From NCBI GenBank assembly GCA_963665085.2, contig CAXXXS010000001.1:3534001-3598000 (forward strand): DNA of 64,000 nt. The letters are read 5' to 3'. A program made the position numbers and the translations under genes. The stretch is from G963665085 sp963665085 (GTDB taxonomy: Bacteria; Bacteroidota; Bacteroidia; Bacteroidales; JAAAOM01). Below are positions 8,752 through 17,466 of this stretch, in pieces; within the stretch, counting starts at the first letter, position 1, and each line of letters opens with the position of its first letter. The notes below the pieces were generated by a model that saw only the letters and a program-made list of their open reading frames with translations, had not been told where the DNA came from and ran no database searches.

Positions 8752-8901
8752 ATGAGAAGACTTGGGATAGTTATGATCTTATGTTCTGTTTTGATGTTTA
8801 GTTGTAAGGATAAAAAACAAACTGAAAAAGATACAACTAAGTCAGTACCAAATACTGAAAGCGCAACAGAATTAAGCGATACAACAGTTGTTGATTTATA
8901 A
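8752..8901 (+). CDS. Very small lipoprotein (49 residues)
   Basis: A short open frame with a convincing lipoprotein signal: MRRLGIVMILCSVLMFSC, lipobox MFSC with Cys at about residue 18, then a charged and Thr/Ser-rich tail (KDKKQTEKDTTKS) of about 30 residues and a stop directly before a hairpin terminator. It sits between two heat-shock protein genes. No function can be assigned; its position suggests envelope-stress co-expression. It resembles other tiny Bacteroidota lipoproteins only in layout. Confidence 0.75.
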   Translation: MRRLGIVMILCSVLMFSCKDKKQTEKDTTKSVPNTESATELSDTTVVDL

Positions 8902-8906
8902 TTGAC

Positions 8907-8935
8907 AAAGGGGCTAATTGTTAGCCCCTTTAAAA
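8907..8935 (+). terminator. Hairpin after the small lipoprotein gene
   Basis: AAAGGGGCTAA and TTAGCCCCTTT arms are perfectly complementary around a three-base loop. The following stretch is A-rich rather than a clean T-tract, so read-through to the next sHsp gene is possible. Confidence 0.7.
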
Positions 8936-8957
8936 AATAACAGAAGGAGGATTTAAA

Positions 8958-9461
8958 ATGAAAACATTAGTTATATACAACAGGCCTATTGATTGTTTTA
9001 ATCCATTCATTTCTCTTAACGATATGTTTGAGCCCTTTATAAAAATTGTAGAACCTGTTTCTGAAAATGTTGAAGAAACACCACATGAGTATAAACTTCA
9101 GATTTTAATACCAGACTTTAGAAAAAAAGATTTAAAAATAAAGCTAGACAACAGTTATATTGTGATAGAGGGAGAAAAAAAATCTTCAACCAACATTTTC
9201 AAAAAAAGAAAAAATATACATAGCACTTCTTTTGAGAGAAGATATGCTATAACTAAAGATATGGATCTAAATAATATAGATGCAAAATTTACGAAAGGAG
9301 AACTTAAATTAGTTATTCCAAAGCGAAAAGAATTTATATCCTACCGTGAGATACCGGTTGAAGGAACAGCTGTTGCAGTTGAAGAAAAAGCAGCAGAATC
9401 AAAGATGAAGAATAATTTATATAAAAGAATTAAACAGAAAATATTTAATCAGGCTGCATAA
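8958..9461 (+). CDS. Divergent Hsp20-like protein
   Basis: A 167-residue second small heat-shock protein, with an AAGGAGGA ribosome-binding site 7-8 bases ahead of the ATG. The alpha-crystallin domain is recognisable but divergent: EYKLQILIPDFRKKDLKIKLDNSYIVIEGEKK, then KGELKLVIPKR where the family has A-x-x-x-G-x-L. The C-terminal extension is long, basic and helical (KMKNNLYKRIKQKIFNQAA), unlike the short tail of the first sHsp. It follows the terminator at 8907 and precedes the HtrA gene by 65 bases. Probably a specialised holdase. Confidence 0.85.
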   Translation: MKTLVIYNRPIDCFNPFISLNDMFEPFIKIVEPVSENVEETPHEYKLQILIPDFRKKDLKIKLDNSYIVIEGEKKSSTNIFKKRKNIHSTSFERRYAITKDMDLNNIDAKFTKGELKLVIPKRKEFISYREIPVEGTAVAVEEKAAESKMKNNLYKRIKQKIFNQAA

Positions 9462-9526
9462 GCCAGTAGTAATAATACTTAAAAAATTTTATCATGAATA
9501 ATAATATTAAAATGGAGGGCAAAGCA

Positions 9527-11020
9527 ATGAAACGTTTTGGTTTATTTATACTAGCATCAGTTTTAGGCAGCGCCCTGACAATTGGTACATATAACTTGTT
9601 TGATAAAAAAAGTGAACAATCATTTAAAATTGAGCATATATCTGATACACCGGTTGTAGGAGCTGCATATACAGTAGATAGTGACGGAGAAATAGTGCCA
9701 CTTGAATTTACAGGTGTAGCAAAAAATGTAATGCCGGCAGTAGTGCATATCAAATCAACACAATTACAGAAAACAAATCAAGGTCAGGATGTTATGGGTG
9801 ACGATATCTTTGAATATTTTTTTGGGCCAAATTTCAGGTATCAATCACCACAACAGCAGCAAAGAGGTCCACAAGCTCGCGTAGGAACAGGTTCTGGTGT
9901 AATTATCAATGAAGAAGGTTATATTGTAACCAACAACCATGTGATTGATAATGCAGACGATATTGAAGTTACCCTGGAAGACAATCGTGTGTATAAAGCA
10001 AAAGTTATTGGAGCAGATCCATCAACAGACATCGCCCTGTTACAAATAAAAGAAAAAGATTTACCATATGTACCTTTAACAAATTCAGATGAGGTTGAAG
10101 TAGGAGAGTGGGTACTGGCTGTTGGTAATCCATTTAATTTGAATTCAACAGTAACAGCAGGTATAGTTAGTGCAAAAGGTAGAAATATTCACATCTTAGA
10201 AGATAATAGTGCAATTGAGTCGTTCATACAAACCGATGCAGCCATCAATCCAGGAAATAGCGGAGGAGCATTGGTTAACTTAAAAGGAGGATTGGTTGGA
10301 ATCAATACTGCAATTGCCAGCCCAACAGGAGCATATGCCGGATATGGTTTTGCTGTACCAGCAAATATTGTATCTAAAGTTGTTAGTGATTTGAAAAAAT
10401 ATGGTATGGTTCAACGTGGTTACCTCGGACTTATGATTAGAAATGTAGATGGTAACTTAGCAAAAGAAAAAGATCTGGATGTAACAGAAGGTGTTTATGT
10501 AGACAGTATTACTGTAAATAGTGCTGCTGGCGAAGCAGGAATTGAAGTTGGAGATATTATCACAGAAATTGATGGTGTAAAAATTAAGACATCATCTCAG
10601 CTTCTAGAATTAGTTGGAAGACATTATCCTGGAGATAAATTAAATATAGCGGTTGATAGAGAAGGAAAAGCTTCAGCATATGAAATTACTCTACGTAATC
10701 AGAATGGAAAAGAAGAGATGTATGAGAAAAATACAAAAGAGATATTAAATGTGTTAGGTGTAGAATTAGAACAAGTTGATAAATCAACAGCACGTAAATT
10801 AGATATCTCTGGCGGTTTGAAAGTAACAAAATTGTTCGGTGGTAAACTTAAGAGAAATACAGATATCCGGGAAGGATTTATAATCACCAAAGTTGATGGA
10901 AAAGAAGTTAAAGCGATAGATGATTTCTCAAGTTACCTTGAAAAGAAAAATGGTGGCGTTATGATAGAGGGTGTTTATGAGGATTATCCCGGAAAATATT
11001 ACTATGCTTTTGGACTATAA
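9527..11020 (+). CDS. degQ: HtrA/DegP/DegQ-family periplasmic serine protease
   Basis: A 497-residue Do-type protease. The frame is open from ATG 9494, but a GGAGGG site at 9514-9519 places the start at 9527 (MKRFGLFILASVLGSALT), which begins a signal/anchor helix. The catalytic triad is complete: His138 in TNNHVID, Asp168 in STDIALL and Ser245 in GNSGGAL. Two PDZ domains follow (about 295-390 and 405-497), the second divergent. It degrades or refolds damaged envelope proteins. Grouping with two sHsp genes suggests a joint stress response. The specific symbol (degP, degQ or htrA) is a matter of naming custom. Confidence 0.95.
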   Translation: MKRFGLFILASVLGSALTIGTYNLFDKKSEQSFKIEHISDTPVVGAAYTVDSDGEIVPLEFTGVAKNVMPAVVHIKSTQLQKTNQGQDVMGDDIFEYFFGPNFRYQSPQQQQRGPQARVGTGSGVIINEEGYIVTNNHVIDNADDIEVTLEDNRVYKAKVIGADPSTDIALLQIKEKDLPYVPLTNSDEVEVGEWVLAVGNPFNLNSTVTAGIVSAKGRNIHILEDNSAIESFIQTDAAINPGNSGGALVNLKGGLVGINTAIASPTGAYAGYGFAVPANIVSKVVSDLKKYGMVQRGYLGLMIRNVDGNLAKEKDLDVTEGVYVDSITVNSAAGEAGIEVGDIITEIDGVKIKTSSQLLELVGRHYPGDKLNIAVDREGKASAYEITLRNQNGKEEMYEKNTKEILNVLGVELEQVDKSTARKLDISGGLKVTKLFGGKLKRNTDIREGFIITKVDGKEVKAIDDFSSYLEKKNGGVMIEGVYEDYPGKYYYAFGL

Positions 11021-11043
11021 TCCTCTGTAATTGTTATTTGAAT

Positions 11044-11176
11044 GAGAAGTTGTCCAAAAAGTCATTTAATTGTAAACTCTGTCAGGTTCATTGAACTCTG
11101 ACAGGTTAAAAATCAATCATTTGTTAAAACCTGACAGAGTCGTTAGACCTGTCAGAGTTACTTATTGGACACCCTC
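11044..11176. repeat. MITE-like element, 133 bp (CTGTCAGGTT family)
   Basis: Imperfect terminal inverted repeats: left GAGAAGTTGTCCAAAAAGT, right TTATTGGACACCCTC. The interior (CTCTGTCAGGTTCATTGAACTCTGACAGGTT, then AAAACCTGACAGAGTCGTTAGACCTGTCAGAGTT) is almost identical to the copy at 39981-40111. No coding capacity. Confidence 0.85.
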
Positions 11177-11211
11177 CTTACTTATGTTTAACCTTAAAAA
11201 CAGTATTCAAA

Positions 11212-11412
11212 ATGTTAGAACATCAGAAAATAGTTTTAAAAGGGGTGAGTGGTGATAAACGATTGTTTAAAAAAGAGTTGTTAAAATCATTAACGTGGTT
11301 AAATGCTCACGAACTTACCCAATTGAGACTTTGGTTGCGTGAGAATTTTTATCACCAGCATTCTGATATTATTAAAGAGGTATTGTATCCGCAATACGAA
11401 ATTGCTTCCTGA
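11212..11412 (+). CDS. Small hypothetical protein (66 residues)
   Basis: A 66-residue soluble protein, helical and charged (KRLFKKELLKSLTWLNAHELTQLRLWLRENFYHQHSDIIKEVL), with no signal peptide or known motif. It begins with an ATG and ends 24 bases before a strong hairpin terminator, which supports it as a real transcription unit together with what precedes it. I do not recognise a family with certainty. Function unknown. Confidence 0.6.
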   Translation: MLEHQKIVLKGVSGDKRLFKKELLKSLTWLNAHELTQLRLWLRENFYHQHSDIIKEVLYPQYEIAS

Positions 11413-11435
11413 TTTTAGGGGTAGTTTATTCATTG

Positions 11436-11475
11436 AAAAAGGACTGTTTCAAAATTTGGGATAGTCCTTTTTGTT
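11436..11475 (+). terminator. Rho-independent terminator
   Basis: A ten-base stem AAAAAGGACT / AGTCCTTTTT encloses a 17-base loop and ends in T residues. It closes the unit containing the 66-residue protein. Confidence 0.8.
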
Positions 11476-11554
11476 ATTTACAACACATTAAATGTCAATT
11501 TGACTTATTATTTCTAAAGGAATAGGTTTTGTCTTATTTGGAAAAATTTTAATA

Positions 11555-11854
11555 ATGAAAGGTAATTTTGATAATCTAATAAATTCTAATACTCCTGTTT
11601 TAATTGATTTTTTTGCTGAATGGTGTGGGCCTTGTAAGACACAGTCACCTATACTCGTAGATTTAGCCAAAGAGCTAACAGGAAAAATAAAGGTGATAAA
11701 AATTGATGTTGATAAAAATCCACAAATTGCAGCACGTTTCCAGATTAGAGGAGTACCAACATTAGCACTTTTTAGAAATGGGCAAAGTTTATGGCGACAG
11801 TCTGGATTAGTTGATAAAACTAATTTACGATCAATCGTTCAACAATATATTTGA
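11555..11854 (+). CDS. trxA: Thioredoxin
   Basis: A 99-residue single-domain thioredoxin with the classical active site WCGPC at residues 23-27, the cis-proline loop RGVPTLALF, and the usual DVDKNPQIAARFQI strand-helix. No signal peptide, so it works in the cytoplasm as a disulfide reductase. It lies downstream of the stress cluster but after a terminator, so it is probably separately transcribed. The symbol is used for the family; a genome may encode several such paralogues. Confidence 0.9.
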   Translation: MKGNFDNLINSNTPVLIDFFAEWCGPCKTQSPILVDLAKELTGKIKVIKIDVDKNPQIAARFQIRGVPTLALFRNGQSLWRQSGLVDKTNLRSIVQQYI

Positions 11855-11885
11855 TAATAAAAACATAAAGTAAATGGAACAATCA

Positions 11886-12021
11886 AAGAGGTTGTTAAAA
11901 AAGCTCATTAACGTAGATATCTCGACTCAGCTCGAAGTGACAAATCACTGACATTCAAAGGTCAATTCGAGCAGAATCGAGAACATTTTTATGAAATACA
12001 GACTTTTTAGGATACCCTCTT
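11886..12021. repeat. MITE-like element, 136 bp (TCGACTCAGCTCGA type)
   Basis: The ends are imperfect inverted repeats: left AAGAGGTTGTTAAAAAAGCT, right GACTTTTTAGGATACCCTCTT. The interior includes TCTCGACTCAGCTCGAAGTGAC and its partner TCGAGCAGAATCGAGA. It differs in interior from the CTGTCAGGTT elements but has similar end sequences, so it could be mobilised by the same transposase. Confidence 0.65.
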
Positions 12022-12083
12022 AGATTTTTTTTATATTTAAATTGTGATCGGTCTCCGGATTCCATTCTCCTGTATCCTTTCTA

Positions 12084-13043
12084 TCACCGAATTTCCCTTC
12101 TCATAAAACTAATATAGGATAACACAAAACAAAGTACGGTTAAAGCAATAAGGCCAATTATTTGTGGCCAAACCAACATCAAACTTTGTCCAACCGGTAT
12201 AGGATTAGGAATAGCTCCTTGCATCTGCTGCATTGTTAGTGGTCCTAAGCTTCTAACTGAAGGCATGAGAAGTACCGTTGTTGCATCACTAAAAAGTTGG
12301 TTGGGAGCAAAACGTAGAAATCCAAGTTTCATCTTTTCACCTGCAATTGAAAGATTACCTGAAGGAACGAGAGCCTTAAATATTACATTAATGAGCATTG
12401 AATAAAAAATAGAAAAGAAAAGCCAAACACCAATACCAGTAAGAGCAGAAGTCGCAGATTGTTGGAACTTAACCGAAAATAAAATGGAAAGATTTAACCA
12501 AAATGCGACATATAAAATCCCGGTAATAGTAAAAAGCATTATGCGCAAAAACTCTTCAGCAGTAGGAGGAATACCAATAGTGAGTAGCCCTATACCCATA
12601 ACCAGGAGGCTAAGAGAGAACAGCATTACGCTAACAATAATAAGAGACGCAATAAATTTTGCGTTAATAAAATAATCTCGCGGAATAGGTTGTGCCATTA
12701 TTCTACTTATTGTGCCTTTACTATATTCAGAATTAATAGCATCGAAACCCAGACTAATTCCTAGCAGAGGGCCTAAAAATGCAATAAATACAAAATATGA
12801 AGGTAATGTTCCATCTGATACCGTATAAAGTTTTAAGAAAACAAAAATATCTTCTGTTTTAGCATTTTTTAATGCTTCACTTATGTTTGTCAGCGCTGTA
12901 TACATTGAACCAATACAGGTTAATGCTATAATAGAAACCAGGATTATAAATCTCCAGCTTTTTATATGATCTGAAATTTCTTTGTTTACAATAATCCAAA
13001 AAGGATTAATAGTTTCCTTCTGGGTTAAAATATTAATTTTCAT
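12084..13043 (-). CDS. ABC-2 type permease (NosY/CcmB-like fold)
   Basis: A 319-residue inner-membrane permease. The frame extends upstream, but the ATG at 13041-13043 has an AAGGAGGT site directly ahead and gives MKINILTQKETINPFWIIVNKEISDH, a typical ABC-2 start. Six hydrophobic segments follow, with the usual periplasmic loop between the first two (long here, with a SLGFDAINSEYSKGTISRIMAQPI coupling segment). It overlaps the ATPase gene by 11 bases. With the ATPase and the NEW3-type protein it forms a three-gene operon of the kind annotated as ABC-2 transporters of unknown substrate. Confidence 0.9.
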   Translation of the reverse strand: MKINILTQKETINPFWIIVNKEISDHIKSWRFIILVSIIALTCIGSMYTALTNISEALKNAKTEDIFVFLKLYTVSDGTLPSYFVFIAFLGPLLGISLGFDAINSEYSKGTISRIMAQPIPRDYFINAKFIASLIIVSVMLFSLSLLVMGIGLLTIGIPPTAEEFLRIMLFTITGILYVAFWLNLSILFSVKFQQSATSALTGIGVWLFFSIFYSMLINVIFKALVPSGNLSIAGEKMKLGFLRFAPNQLFSDATTVLLMPSVRSLGPLTMQQMQGAIPNPIPVGQSLMLVWPQIIGLIALTVLCFVLSYISFMRREIR

Positions 13044-14001
13044 AGTGTATACCTCCTTCAAAATATTTGTTGTAAATATCATCCAGTCCGTATTCCTTTT
13101 TTGTTAATGAGAGTAATCCCAGATTTTTATTTACAATAAGTTTTGCAATCTCAGGACTAACATCTTTCATACAATTGATAAAAAAGTTGTTATCTTCTAT
13201 ATTAACATCGTTTATGCCTTCTATTTCATCTAGTTCTTTTCGTAAAGTGTTTGCAGTACCATTTAATTTATCTAGATCTTTTATAGCTACTTCAATTTGA
13301 AAAGGACTAGCTGAGAATATTTTTTCAGAAAGGCTTTGAATGTTACCTTCAGCAATTAATTTACCTTTAACAAATAAACCTACTTTATCGCAAACCTGTT
13401 GTACCTGTTGTAGATGGTGAGATGAAAATAACACTGTTATTTTATCTTTTTTACTTAGTTCTACAATTTGACCAAGTAATTCTTTCATCCCCTTAGGATC
13501 CAAACCAAGAGTAGGTTCGTCAAGAATAATTACTTTGGGCTTTTTAATCAGAACATCAGCAAGACCAAGGCGTTGTTTCATTCCTCTTGAGTAAGCCGCT
13601 GTTTTTTTACCAGAGTCTTTAGATAAACCAACCATTTCTAATAACTCAACAACTCTTTTTTGAGCTTCCTTTTCTGGAATCTTATTTAACCTGGCTGTGT
13701 AAAAAAGATTTTCAAATCCTGACATGTGATTATAAAAGCCAACATCTTCAGGGAGATAACCAACTTTCTGTTTAACATCGATAGGATGATTTGTAGATGA
13801 CAATCCGCAAACTTTTACAGAACCCTTTGTTGGTTCTGTTAGGCCTAATATCATTCGTATCGTAGTTGATTTTCCTGCGCCATTTGGCCCTAGCAGTCCA
13901 AATATTTCTCCCTCCTGAATATTGAGATGGAGGTTGTCAACTACCGTTACAGAGCCATATTTTTTTGTTAGCCCCGATATCTCAATAATATTATTGTCCA
14001 T
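13033..14001 (-). CDS. ABC transporter ATP-binding protein (ABC-2 partner)
   Basis: A 322-residue ATPase. Walker A is LLGPNGAGKSTTIRMI (about 34-49), the Q-loop sits in VGYLPEDVGFY, the signature region reads YSRGMKQRLGLAD, Walker B is VIILDEPTLGLDP and the H-loop is FSSHHL. A C-terminal extension of about 100 residues resembles the regulatory domain of CcmA/NosF-like ATPases. AAGGAGG precedes the ATG at 13999-14001 and lies inside the last codons of the upstream gene, so translation is coupled. It energises the permease encoded next. Confidence 0.93.
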   Translation of the reverse strand: MDNNIIEISGLTKKYGSVTVVDNLHLNIQEGEIFGLLGPNGAGKSTTIRMILGLTEPTKGSVKVCGLSSTNHPIDVKQKVGYLPEDVGFYNHMSGFENLFYTARLNKIPEKEAQKRVVELLEMVGLSKDSGKKTAAYSRGMKQRLGLADVLIKKPKVIILDEPTLGLDPKGMKELLGQIVELSKKDKITVLFSSHHLQQVQQVCDKVGLFVKGKLIAEGNIQSLSEKIFSASPFQIEVAIKDLDKLNGTANTLRKELDEIEGINDVNIEDNNFFINCMKDVSPEIAKLIVNKNLGLLSLTKKEYGLDDIYNKYFEGGIHYEN

Positions 14002-14004
14002 AAC

Positions 14005-15153
14005 TTACCTCCTTCCGTATTTTCGGAATAGATAAAGAATACTACCAATAGCAATTAAAATGATAAGAATACCAATCCAGCCCCAAATCAAAGGGGTTTT
14101 GACAGACATCCTAAAGGCTATTTTCGAATCGGCTTCAGGAGTTTTTGCAATGAAATTTGTGATGTAATCCCCTGTAATTGCTTTCTTGTCAGCTTTAACT
14201 TTTGCCTTAATATTCACGCTACTACCCGGATCGAGTATTGGAATTTCTTCAGGCTCAAAGTTAACCTCCCAACCTGTAGGTTTTGAAGATGATATTTTTA
14301 TATCAGATAATTTAGCAGAGCCGGTATTTCTAACAACGAGATCAATATTTTTTTCATCCCCTGCAGTAATATTTGAACTTACTAAACCTCTGGGAGTAGT
14401 CAATTCAAGTTCATAAGTCCCGGTAATAACAACCTCAAGTTCGAGATCAGCGGAAGTTAAATTTGTAGTTGCACTTACAGGTATTTTATATGTTCCGGCA
14501 GCAACACTCAATGGAGGCTTTATTTCGATGCTAACATCTTGTGTGTTATTTGCTTCAATTTCAACAGATGTAGCCTGCTTGTTATTAGGTTTAAAGGTAA
14601 CACTCCAGCCTCTTGGGGCAGCACTTTTTAGTGCATATAATTGCTTTTCACCAGTTCGGTTTTTGAGTTTGGACCTAAAAGTAAAGTCAGATTTTGAATG
14701 CCCCTCCATATTAGCCTGCTCTGTAGTAAACTCAGTTTTATAAGAACCTTGTTTTGATACGTTTATTGTTAAAGGTAATACAGTAGTCCCTGCATTAAGT
14801 TTAATGTTATAGTTTCCCTTATCAACTTTTAGAGGGACTTCAACCTTAAAAGATAAATTTTTCTTTTCACCCGGAAGAACAGAGATTTGTTGTATGCTAT
14901 ATGCACCTGATTGCAATGTATAATTCCATGAGCTGGGTATTCCAGAAGTGCTAATCTTCAAATCTTTAACAACCTCGCTTTTGTTTATCACTTCAATGCT
15001 ATAATCAATCGATTCACCCGGTGGGACAGATATTTGAGTGTTCGGGGTGTATAAAATAACGTTGTTTTGAGCTGATGTGTTAAGTGTGGAAAAAGTTATT
15101 ATCCCAACTAATGAAGATAATAACATGCGAATAACGAGTCTTTGTGTTATCAT
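14005..15153 (-). CDS. NEW3-type (NPCBM-associated) periplasmic protein with C-terminal anchor
   Basis: A 382-residue exported protein: signal peptide MITQRLVIRMLLSSLVGIITFSTLNTSAQ, then three Ig-like NEW3 domains recognisable by repeated PPGESIDYSIEVINKS / PGEKKNLSFKVEVP / AGDEKNIDLVVRNTGSAKLSDI patterns, and a C-terminal helix (LIWGWIGILIILIAIGSILYLF) followed by RKYGRR. The beta domains would sit in the periplasm. It is first in the operon with the ABC ATPase and permease (gap of three bases), so it is likely the periplasmic component of that transporter. An AGGAGAAAT site precedes the ATG. Confidence 0.87.
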   Translation of the reverse strand: MITQRLVIRMLLSSLVGIITFSTLNTSAQNNVILYTPNTQISVPPGESIDYSIEVINKSEVVKDLKISTSGIPSSWNYTLQSGAYSIQQISVLPGEKKNLSFKVEVPLKVDKGNYNIKLNAGTTVLPLTINVSKQGSYKTEFTTEQANMEGHSKSDFTFRSKLKNRTGEKQLYALKSAAPRGWSVTFKPNNKQATSVEIEANNTQDVSIEIKPPLSVAAGTYKIPVSATTNLTSADLELEVVITGTYELELTTPRGLVSSNITAGDEKNIDLVVRNTGSAKLSDIKISSSKPTGWEVNFEPEEIPILDPGSSVNIKAKVKADKKAITGDYITNFIAKTPEADSKIAFRMSVKTPLIWGWIGILIILIAIGSILYLFRKYGRR

Positions 15154-15454
15154 TATTATTTCTCCTATTTTTAAATGAATTTGAAAAACGCGCCAAAATT
15201 AAAAATCAGCTTTTTTAGTGCAATACCCCAACAGTAGCGTAGACAAGTGGGCACGTGTTAAAAAACAGTAAATCAATAAATAAACAGATGGTTAAAAAAT
15301 GTTAAGATTTGTTTAAAAATCTAAATTTTAAATATGTAAATATGTGTTTTTTACTGAAGATATATTTATAGAAATGACTATATACGTTAATTTAAGCGTT
15401 GTTCATTATTCTTGAAAAAAACATTCTTATAGAATCAGATCTGTCCTAAAATAA

Positions 15455-15598
15455 AGCCAATTAGGCTCCTTAGTATATATAAACCTTTCGGATGGAAAAC
15501 TCAACGATGCTATGGCTGCCAAGGAAATTATACTCCCTGCTGATAGTGTAGTGGTTGCAGACAGAGCTTGTGTCGATTTTGAAAATCTGTTTGTGTGA
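15455..15598 (+). pseudogene. IS4-type transposase remnant
   Basis: Bases 15455-15598 read as LSDGKLNDAMAAKEIILPADSV followed by VVADRACVDFENLF and a stop. This is the region around the second catalytic Asp of IS4-family transposases (usual form VVxDRxYxDF, with Cys here instead of Tyr). The frame is closed on both sides and no start or upstream catalytic region is present, so it is a dead fragment of a few dozen residues. Confidence 0.7.
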
Positions 15599-15642
15599 TG
15601 CGTAACAGTATGAAAAACAGCTTAATGTGAGTTTTGGGCAAG

Positions 15643-15801
15643 GTAATCTTACGTGAAAGAACAATAATCGAGACAATCAATGACGAACTAAAAAACATAT
15701 GTCAGGTTGAACATTCAAGGCACCAAAGTCTATCTAACTTCTTGACTAATATGATTTCAGCATTATTAGCTTATTTTTTCTATCAAAGAAAACAGGATTA
15801 A
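15643..15801 (+). pseudogene. Transposase C-terminal remnant, probably IS982 family
   Basis: Bases 15643-15801 encode VILRERTIIETINDELKNIC followed by QVEHSRHQSLSNFLTNMISA and a Tyr/Phe-rich end before a stop. This matches my memory of the C-terminal end of IS982-type transposases (IIETxNDxLKNIxQxEHxRHRS). Only the last 52 codons remain. It follows the IS4-like fragment by 44 bases in another frame, so two different insertion sequences may have decayed at this site. Confidence 0.65.
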
Positions 15802-15942
15802 ATACGAAACAATGCCTCAATTCATGAAGATAAAATTAAGCAAATAATAATTTTTTGTTTTTATGATAAAAATAAAAGGGAGTTGATAATTTTTAAAAAG
15901 TTCCTACATTTAAGGCTAACTATTTAAAACAATATATAAAAG

Positions 15943-17406
15943 ATGTTAAAAAAAGAAAAAAATCAGCAAAGGAGAGATTTTATTAAGAAGAGTGCCTATA
16001 CATTGGGAGCTTTTACTATACTCCCAAGTCATGTTTTGTTTTCAAAACCAGCAATTAGAAACAAAGAAGGTGAAATTATTAAGGCTGCTGTTGTTGCCCC
16101 AAGTGATAAAGTAAATATGGCATTTTGTGGGATAGGAAACAGAGGAGGACAGATTTTTAGAGAGTTTATGAAAACAGACTTGGTAAATAATGTTGCATTC
16201 TGTGATACAGATATGGGAGCACCACATACCCTTGAAAGCCTGAATGCATATCCCGAAGTGCCAAAATTCCAGGATTTCAGGGTGATGTTCGATAAGATGG
16301 CTTCAGATATTGATTCTGTCTGTATCGGAGTACCTGATTTTGCGCATTTCCCTATCGCGATGTTGTCGATGTCACTGGGAAAAAATGTATATGTTGAAAA
16401 GCCGTTAACGCGCACGTTTCAGGAATCAGAATTGATGATGAAAGCTGCTAAAAAATATAAAGTAGCAACTCAAATGGGGAATCAAGGTCATTCCGAGGCT
16501 AATTATTTTCAATTCAAAACATGGGTTGAAAAAGGCATTATAAAAGATGTTACTAAGGTAACAGCTCATATGAATAGTCTTCGTCGTTGGCATGGTTGGG
16601 ACACAAGTATGAAAACATTTCCAAAAGGGCAAGCTATCCCAGAAACACTTGATTGGGACACTTGGTTAGGGACTGCACAGCACCATGATTACCATCAGGA
16701 TTTTATTAACGGACAGTGGCGTTGTTGGTACGATTTCGGTATGGGGGCATTAGGTGATTGGGGAGCACATATTCTGGATACCATCCATGAGTTTTTAGAG
16801 CTGGGACTTCCATATGAAATAGATCCTGTTTATGTTGAAGGACATAATCCATTATTCTTTCCGCAATCAACAACACTTGATTTTAAATTTCCTGAAAGAG
16901 GAAATATGCCAGCACTAACAGTTTCGTGGTACGATGGATTAAATAATCAACCCGAATTGCCAGAAGGATATGGAGAGTCAGAACTGGACGCTAATATTCC
17001 TGCTGCAAGTACTGGACAGATTGAAAAACGTAATTTGAATCCTGGGAAAATAATCTATTCAAAAGAACTTACTTTCAAAGGTGGGTCACATGGAAGTACA
17101 TTGTCAATTATTCCAGAGGAAGCAGCAAAAGATATGGCAGGCAAACTCCCTGAAGTTCCAGAAAGTCCATCAAATCACTTTGAAAATTTTGTTAAAGCTT
17201 CAAAAGGAGAAGAGAAAACACGTTCTCCTTTTGAGATTTCTGCTCCGTTAAGCCAAGTTTTTGTTTTGGGAACTTTAGCTCAGCGATTAAATACTAAAAT
17301 AAAATTTGACAGGAAAACAAAACAAATTACCAATAATAAAATGGCTAACGATTTATTAGTAGGAACACCACCTAGAAAAGGATGGGAGGAGTTTTATAAA
17401 CTTTAG
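15943..17406 (+). CDS. Gfo/Idh/MocA-family oxidoreductase, Tat-exported
   Basis: A 487-residue NAD(P)-dependent sugar oxidoreductase. A twin-arginine signal (QQRRDFIKKSAYTLGAF, residues 8-24) suggests export in folded form with its cofactor. The Rossmann motif is GIGNRG at 63-68, and the family's EKP catalytic-lysine motif is at 152-154 (YVEKPLTRTF). The C-terminal GFO_IDH_MocA domain follows (WCCWYDFGMGALGDWGAHILDT-like region with a conserved His). Bacteroidota encode many such enzymes near glycan loci, oxidising free or linked sugars. It stands alone, 357 bases ahead of the sigma gene and closed by its own terminator. Confidence 0.9.
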   Translation: MLKKEKNQQRRDFIKKSAYTLGAFTILPSHVLFSKPAIRNKEGEIIKAAVVAPSDKVNMAFCGIGNRGGQIFREFMKTDLVNNVAFCDTDMGAPHTLESLNAYPEVPKFQDFRVMFDKMASDIDSVCIGVPDFAHFPIAMLSMSLGKNVYVEKPLTRTFQESELMMKAAKKYKVATQMGNQGHSEANYFQFKTWVEKGIIKDVTKVTAHMNSLRRWHGWDTSMKTFPKGQAIPETLDWDTWLGTAQHHDYHQDFINGQWRCWYDFGMGALGDWGAHILDTIHEFLELGLPYEIDPVYVEGHNPLFFPQSTTLDFKFPERGNMPALTVSWYDGLNNQPELPEGYGESELDANIPAASTGQIEKRNLNPGKIIYSKELTFKGGSHGSTLSIIPEEAAKDMAGKLPEVPESPSNHFENFVKASKGEEKTRSPFEISAPLSQVFVLGTLAQRLNTKIKFDRKTKQITNNKMANDLLVGTPPRKGWEEFYKL

Positions 17407-17431
17407 TCTTTAAGAATATTAGTTTTATGAT

Positions 17432-17466
17432 AAGCCATCTAATTAATTTTGGGTGGCTTTTTTCTT
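17432..17466 (+). terminator. Rho-independent terminator after the oxidoreductase gene
   Basis: AAGCCATC pairs with GGTGGCTT (one G-T pair) and is followed by TTTTTTC. The remaining 300 bases up to the sigma gene contain no credible frame and presumably hold its promoter; no clean TAnnTTTG box is visible there. Confidence 0.7.

Noticed and set aside
15470..15676. Minus-strand 68-residue frame
   Set aside because: It is the antisense of the decayed transposase fragments, which give recognisable transposase text on the plus strand.
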